Shown here in pieces: positions 58,347 to 64,000 of a DNA stretch of 64,000 bases. The notes under the pieces were generated by a model. That model saw only the letters and a list, made by a program, of their open reading frames with translations, was not told the origin of the DNA and did no database searches. Made by a program: the position numbers and the translations under genes. This DNA is from Lactarius indigo. Lineage: Eukaryota; Basidiomycota; Agaricomycetes; Russulales; Russulaceae. The DNA lies in the NCBI GenBank assembly GCA_025766275.1, contig JAFKAC010000010.1, forward strand, positions 310,001-374,000, read 5' to 3'. The first letter of the stretch is position 1, and every line of letters begins with the position of its first letter.

Positions 58347-60147
58347 ATGTCTCAGGTACCTCCCGCCGCATCCTCTTCTTCCGATTTCCAGGCCATCTTT
58401 TATGCTCCCCCGAAATCGTATGAGAAGAAGACGAAGAAAGACCTTCTCGCGCATCCATTGTCGGCACAGTTGCAGACCTGCAACTCTCCCGCGAACATTC
58501 TGGCCGTGCTACGTGGACAGGTCCAACACTTTGAGCAATCTACGTGCGGCGATGACAAATTGACAAAATGGTTAAACCCGACCGTCAACGCCCTTTATAC
58601 ATTCTCCGCAATGCTTGACGAGGGCGTTGGACTAGTGAATTCCATTCAGACGATCCTTCTACGATCTGCCTTCTGACACTATATTTCTAGGTATTCTCAT
58701 CTGCAAAAGTGATTTTTGCTGGTGCTGGTGTCCTCCTCTTGGTAGCTCTTGACCCGGATTCCCCTACTCAGACCGTTCTGATACCGAACTCATTACAGGC
58801 GGCAAAGGACATTGTTGCGAACCAAGAGGCGCTCGTCGATATCTTCGAGCGCATTGAAGACTTTTTCAGACAGCTCGAGGCTGATACCGAAGTGCCGACA
58901 ACAGAGGTGATGAAGGATATTATCGTGAAGATTATGGTTGAGGTCCTTGGAAATTTTGCGATCGTGACGAAGGAGATTAAGCAGGGACAAGAGAGTGAGT
59001 CGGCCCCCTGATTGCACGTACCCGTCCCTGATATAGATTCAGAGAAATACTAGTCGGACGGGCCGATATCGAGGGCGCGCTGGACAGACTAGATAAATTA
59101 ACGCAGGAGGAGGCCCGGATGGCGACTGCGCTGAAAGCCACATACCGTGTCGAAGACGGAGTAAAGACTGTCGGCGACAACGTGAAGAACGTAGGCGACA
59201 AGATCAACCTTACTTTCGGGGTGGCAGAGCTACTATATCAGCAAGGCGCAGTCGTGGATATTGCCAGTCACAATAGGCCCACTCCACTGCAAGCTGCGTC
59301 GGCGGATGGACTTATCGAAGTCATGCGTTGCTTACCCGACCACGATGCAAATGCAAATTCACAACAAGGCACTCGGCTTCACTTATATCGGCCGCATCGA
59401 ATGGACACCTGGAGGTTGTTCGGATTTTACTGGGGCATAGCGTACCGCATCGACGTTACGAACGACTTCAGCCAAACTCCATTACACCGCGCATCAGAGA
59501 ACGGTCACGTGGAGATCGTGAGGCAATTGCTCCGACATGACGGGGACATCGACGCACAAGATATTGACTGCTCAACACTATTGCATCGGGCATCGGTTTG
59601 TAGGCGGTTCGAGGTTGCACGTCTTTGACTGCTCGACCACGGCGCGAATGTAGACGCCAAGAACAAGTGGGGGGAGGACTCTGTTGCACTTAGGATCTGA
59701 GGGGAGAACCGAGATCGTGCGCCTGCTGCTCGACCGTGGCGCAAACACGGAAGCCAAGGACAAGAATGTATGGACCCCATTGCACGTAGCATCATGCCAG
59801 GAAAGAACCGAAATTGTGCATTTACTGTGTGACCATGGCACGAACACAGATGCCGAGATCAAGGATGGATGGACTCCGTTGCACCTAGCGTCACACTGGG
59901 GGAAAAACGAGATCGTGTGCTTGCTTCTCGACTCTGGCGCGAACGTGAATGCAGAGGAGGATGGATGGACCCCGTTACATCTGGCATCATATTGGGGGAA
60001 AGCCGAGACAGTGAGCTTGCTGCTCGACCGCGGCGCCAGTGCAGATGCAAACGACAAGGAAGAAAGGACCCCATCACAAGTAGCGTCAGAATAGCGAAGG
60101 GACGAGGTCGTACAGATGTTGACAGAGCATCATGTGAAAGTTAGATA
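58347..60147 (+). pseudogene. Goodbye-domain/ankyrin NLR-like gene lacking NACHT, decayed
   Basis: Exons 58347-58634 and 58691 to about 59007 encode a fungal STAND N-terminal 'Goodbye' domain: KKDLLAHPLSAQLQTCNSP, KLTKWLNPTVNALYTFSAML, then VFSSAKVIFAGAGVLLL, DIFERIEDFF and VLGNFAIVTKEIKQG. A shifted frame continues LVGRADIEGALDRLDKLTQEEARM and an amphipathic VGDNVKNVGDK stretch. In complete NLR-like proteins a NACHT ATPase follows; here the text goes straight to ankyrin repeats (VAELLYQQGAVVD..). Lesions: no donor-acceptor pair keeps phase near 59007-59050; two compensating shifts at about 59370 and 59445; TGA at 59626-59628; and a shift in the G-run near 59670-59676. Four clean ankyrin repeats remain at 59684-60094 (TEIVRLLLDRGANTEAKD, TPLHLAS..). 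Such proteins are fungal innate-immunity or allorecognition candidates. Confidence 0.75.
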
Positions 60148-61529
60148 GGTTGCTGTTGAGTTACTGTAGTAGTGCAGTGGTTACCTCCTGCAGGTATTCG
60201 TATAGACAGTTATAGTGGTCGGCGAACAACGGCAAGCGAGTGGCCAACGTCAGTGCATTGACAAGGGACGTCGCGATGGAGTTATATTGATTCTTTACCT
60301 TTTCGTCATCGGGTAAAGGGTAGCTACCGGGATTGGCCTGGGCGGTAGAGGCAAGGGTACGGATTGGGTAGGCATCAAGGCGTTGTTGGAAGGCATGGTC
60401 AGTGCGAGTTCATGGACTCCTGTAGGAAGTCGAGAAGCTCGGTAACATGCTTCTCACTGGCATGTAAGAGACGGTCAAGAAGAGACGGCCAGACGTGGCC
60501 CGGTGACAATGCGTCCTCGATCGAATACATGTACTGCGCAACTGTTCAGAGTCACTGACAAATTTTGAGAGATGGCTACTGGTAGAACAATTTCTCATGC
60601 ACGCGAATGATGCCTTGTATACTTGGACGTCAGCGAACAAACAACGAAAAACAAGCAGATAGGTCACGTGTAATGGGCAATTCCGAAACAGTGCGGCGCG
60701 GCACCGACGGTGACCATCTTGACTCTTGTGCATCGATGTCGACTTAAAGTTAGAAGCACATTTATGAAGGCGTTGCACTTCTTGAAAAGCTGGTGATCAC
60801 AGTGCCAGTACTTCCCGGCCTGGTGTTTCTGTTACTTGTGGCTCCAATATTCATCATGAGCACCTGAGCGCTCAGCCACAAGAGCCAAGACGAGAGCAGA
60901 GCGAACTCGAAGACCTATGGTACGCATGCCACAGGTCGTCACTTCAATTCTTAATTGGAAAGCTCCTATTCATCGATGACTTATCGACCCCCGGTGTTTA
61001 ATGATAAGTCACTGAGCATCTATTTCCCGCGCCGATAAGCAGAAGGTAAGGAGCAACGACTTGTGAGATCACTATCTAGCGCCTAAAATGTATCACTCCG
61101 GTTCCAATCCAGAACGGTGAATTACGTGCTCTAAATAGTACACTGAATTTCGAAAAATATTTTTCTCGCTTGTGGTGGTTCAGCGCGCATCACTGAAATA
61201 GTCTGCTGACGACAAACCAACTTCGTAAATAATATTCGTAGATAATACGTACACCACACAGCCCGCTGAACGACATCCACCTTGAGGGTACTACCTAGTC
61301 ACCATCAAATCAGGCGTAAGATTAACACCGTGGAGATAATTTGGAAGTTTGATTTCATCGTATGGAGACAGCAGAGAGTAGAAAGGAATGGGTTTTGTGA
61401 CAGAAAAACAGTGAGCGGTCGGCAGTCTGTACAGGGACCGAGCGTTATGATGCTAAACGAATGTGAATAGTCAGAACTCATCCTCGCAGGGTGGAAGGCA
61501 GAGTAGCTCACAGCTGATGAAGCCAATTT
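60148..61529. repeat. Left unit of a ~2.4-kb tandem duplication (lectin 3' flank)
   Basis: Parts of this segment recur at about 62640-63930: CATCGGGTAAAGGGTAG (60306) vs CATTGGGTAAAGGGTAG (62644); GTAGGAAGTCGAGAA (60423 vs 62782); and the last ~190 bp before the lectin stop (61340-61529 vs 63735-63929), including the CACAGCTGATGA block. The minus-strand frame 60410-60778 has no recognisable domain. Confidence 0.6.
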
Positions 61530-62330
61530 CTAGTTGAATGCGATGATAGTTGCACCAGCAGCATTAAGGATGGTGTCACCCCAGGAATCGATGTGCCAGA
61601 CCAGACGGGTCGTGGTGATGGGGTCCACGTAAGCGTTGATACGAAGGTCTGCTTTGCAATCAATGTCGAGATGGTTCAAGGCGATAAATGCGGAGGGTTT
61701 CTTGAAGAATTCGACTGGACCTGAAGCAAATGAGATTTCCCCACTGTGTTCAAGTTGGTGTCGGTTCCAGGGACGAATGTCCATCGTATTGACAGATGTG
61801 CTAAAGATGTGCTCGCGGTCCTCTGGATAGGCAATCCAGCAAGTCTGTGCGGCCCAGAGGACAGTGTCTGACCAAGTCTCGATATTGAGCGTGAATCCTT
61901 TCGCATCAATGTTACTAGCAGTAGTAATGACGCGCCAGTTGTGGTCCTTTTCGAATTCGATGCGGTTGAAGAAGACAACGACCTTGGGAGGAGTGACGAA
62001 CGGGCGCTCAAAATTAATGCGCACGGAGGCGGGAGATTGGGGGTCCCCCCAGAGGTTGCGCAAGTGTTCACCCGTGAGAAAATCCAGATCACCGGGTGCG
62101 AGGGCGAACACATGGTCGGTGCCGCCGTAGAAAATGTGAGGTCTCCAGGCGACGAAGCGGCAGTTGGCCCAATCCTTTGTGAAGAACGGGATCTCCGACT
62201 GGACGACTGTAGCTTCTTTGTTCATGTGTATGCGACGGATGCCATGAGGTAGGCGGGGGGAGGCGACAAATGGACGAGGGAAGCTCAGTGTAGTCTCTGT
62301 CTTAGTGTCGAATTCGCAGAGGACCGGCAT
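61530..62330 (-). CDS. H-type lectin domain protein
   Basis: Single open exon on the minus strand, 266 residues from the ATG at 62330; an upstream GTG-led extension is ignored. It contains three related beta-sandwich modules. Module 1, residues about 1-75, begins with a DTKTETTLSFPRPFVASPRL strand. Module 2, about 110-175, reads INFERPFVTPPKVVVFFNRIE, then GFTLNIETWSDTVLWAAQTCWIAYP. Module 3, about 195-266, reads GEISFASGPVEFFKKPSAFI, then TRLVWHIDSWGDTILNAAGATIIAF. The pattern of a PP-x-V strand followed by a W-x-D-T turn and a closing hydrophobic strand is that of H-type (Helix pomatia agglutinin-like) lectins, which bind GalNAc or galactose as trimers. No signal peptide, so cytosolic like other defence lectins of mushrooms. 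A defence role is inference. A second copy starts at the window edge. Confidence 0.8.
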   Translation of the reverse strand: MPVLCEFDTKTETTLSFPRPFVASPRLPHGIRRIHMNKEATVVQSEIPFFTKDWANCRFVAWRPHIFYGGTDHVFALAPGDLDFLTGEHLRNLWGDPQSPASVRINFERPFVTPPKVVVFFNRIEFEKDHNWRVITTASNIDAKGFTLNIETWSDTVLWAAQTCWIAYPEDREHIFSTSVNTMDIRPWNRHQLEHSGEISFASGPVEFFKKPSAFIALNHLDIDCKADLRINAYVDPITTTRLVWHIDSWGDTILNAAGATIIAFN

Positions 62331-63929
62331 GTCTCCTGTTATAAAGAGCAATTTGGGGTGGGGTGTCACGGTGGGGGTGAAGAAGTGAGAACTAGCAGTC
62401 TCTCTATGATAGGGTATTTCTACGTTTCAGGCGTGTCTATTAAGTTGCTCTGTCATCGACGCCATCCTTCCAAGGTTCCAACTGAGGTAAATGACATTTA
62501 TTTTTTAAAATGTAAAAAAAGGTCTATCACCGCAACACGTATTTGTAACTATGAAACATTTCCATACAGACTCGGGCCTAGTATATAGTAAACGGTCATT
62601 CTGCACCGGCGGTAAGAGGGAAATGAAGATTCTTCACCTTCCCATCATTGGGTAAAGGGTAGAACTAGCCACCGGGATCATCAGGGAGATAAAGTAAGAA
62701 CGACGACTGCGTACTAGGCCACTAGGCGTCATATGATGATCAATTGATTAGGGGACAGCTCTAGGTCCCCTACTGGGACCCGTAGGAAGTCGAGAATCTT
62801 GGCAGCATACAGTCGAGTGTGAAGACGTGTCCTTGACTTGGTCCTTGATAGCTTGATCAATTATTATTTTGTGTTTGAGTCGGACATTTGCACAGCGAGC
62901 CCACCTTGCAGTAAGTACCCCGCGATTGTTCAGCGCAAGGTTTGCACCCGAAATGCAGCCAATTTTCAACGAACTTCGTTCATAAGTCGGTCTCGGCATC
63001 TGCCGGTCCGACTTGGACTCAGACGCCCCGTGGCCCATGGGGTTGTGCCACTTTCTATCGAGTTACATCACTAAACCTCAGGCCTCAGGCCTCATGCATC
63101 ATGTACTGTGATTGTCCGCTGGTATTTTTTCCTTTAATGTGGATCGCCTCTCAATGACCGGCATTGGTGCCTTTATCCAGGAGAGCATATGATGGTTCTC
63201 GGACTCGATAGCAACAACCCCGTGCATGCAGTATCCACCTATGTTATCATCGGTTCCAGGATGGAACATTTTATACTTAATTGTAGAGAATTGGTACTAG
63301 ACGTTTTTCTCGTCTGGAACGTTGACGTCATGGGTCAGTGCAAAAGGGTGCTATTCCAAGTGTTAGTAACACCCTTCTCCCAATCTCGTATACCATCGTT
63401 TCCCGTTGGCGGAGATCCACCCCAGAACTCCCGCTCACGGCTTCCACCGGCTCCGTGCCCACATTCTCCTGCACGAATTCGTGGCTACCCATAATAGAGC
63501 GAGTGCTAGTGCCGGCAATGCCGACGCCGTCTGGGAACCCGGCGGAGCCGGCGGCGTAGTGGATGGTGCAAGATTCCAGCTATGTCCAGTCTCGTGTCGA
63601 CCCGAATGGATGGAAGGTCGAAGGGTGGAGCAACCACTTGCGCTTATACTATTGGTGTCTAATCTGTACTAGCCTACCAGGCCGATTCCAACCAACAGCT
63701 GCACTGGCATAAAATACACGTTCTATAGCACCACGTAGATAATCTGGGAATTCGAATTCATCACATGGAGACAACTGATGGAGGAAGGGTATTGGCTTGT
63801 GACACAAAAATAGAAACCGTCCGTACAGGTGGGGGGGGGGGGGTACACTGACAAGCTAAACGAACGTGATAAGAATATCGTACTTGCAGAGCAGGAGACC
63901 GAGCGACTTACAGCTGATGACGCCATTTG
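62331..63929. repeat. Right unit of the ~2.4-kb tandem duplication
   Basis: Contains the lectin 5' flank and, from about 62640, the homologue of the 60290-61529 segment. A 13-nt G run lies at 63830-63842. No other gene is supported; the frames at 63189-63494 and 63406-63672 have no recognisable domain. Confidence 0.55.
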
Positions 63930-64000
63930 TCAGTGAAATGCGATGATAGTAGCACCAGCAGAATAAACGACGGTGTCACCCCAGGAGTCAAGGTGCCAGA
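63930..64000 (-). CDS. H-type lectin, second tandem copy (3' end only)
   Basis: The last 71 bp of the window read on the minus strand as HLDSWGDTVVYSAGATIIAFH followed by TGA (63930-63932), nearly the same as the C-terminus of the upstream lectin (HIDSWGDTILNAAGATIIAFN). The rest lies beyond the window. Together with the shared 3' flank it shows a tandem gene duplication. Confidence 0.8.
   Translation of the reverse strand, partial: WHLDSWGDTVVYSAGATIIAFH

Noticed and set aside
63830..63842. Poly-G tract (also one near 15613)
   Set aside because: Simple homopolymer runs with no linked structure; probably slippage or sequencing-prone sites.

Overview
This window is nuclear DNA of a filamentous basidiomycete, most likely an Agaricomycete. 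The evidence is dense short spliceosomal introns (about 50-70 nt, GT..AG), an intron-bearing tRNA gene, and families typical of that class: HsbA, a CE4 chitin deacetylase, DUF6535, a 'Goodbye' STAND N-terminal domain joined to ankyrin repeats, an H-type lectin and an Msb1/Mug8-type protein. All exon models were joined by hand from reading frame, splice signals and remembered family shape. No alignment or search was run.

Layout. 1-2.4 kb holds no convincing gene. 2.4-5.2 kb has an HsbA gene (-) and an HNH-domain gene (+). 6.0-13.3 kb is a chitin deacetylase gene whose 5' end runs into a ~42-unit 12-bp minisatellite; two diverged ~2-kb copies of an unclassified repeat flank it. 13.3-18.8 kb is a gene desert. 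18.8-30.6 kb is a gene-dense conserved block, all on +: Msb1/Mug8-like protein, cyclophilin with a mitochondrial-type leader, FAD monooxygenase, EFM7-type methyltransferase, and the CybS anchor of succinate dehydrogenase. 31.4-34.9 kb holds duplicated sequence of uncertain coding status and then a spliced tRNA-Thr(UGU). 35.4-37.1 kb is a leucine-rich-repeat gene (-).

37.4-55.5 kb is the most unusual part. It has four copies (A-D) of a gene encoding an N-terminal TPR domain, two CCCH zinc fingers, an RG-rich tail and a conserved C-terminal peptide. B and D are intact, A and C are decayed. Between A and B lies a 1588-codon DUF6535 membrane-protein gene with six internal ~180-residue repeats, three of them each on its own exon. 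The array ends 297 bp before the mitochondrial chaperonin gene hsp60, whose promoter has a perfect 12-bp hairpin abutting a heat-shock-element-like sequence.

58.3-64 kb is accessory: a broken Goodbye-ankyrin gene with no NACHT module, then an H-type lectin gene (-) and the 3' end of a second lectin copy at the window edge, in a tandem ~2.4-kb duplication.

How the genes may work together. SDH4, hsp60 and the cyclophilin point to mitochondria; Msb1-like and chitin deacetylase to cell shape and wall. The TPR-CCCH proteins keep the residues of an Hsp70/Hsp90 carboxylate clamp, so they may be chaperone-docking RNA-binding proteins; that is inference.
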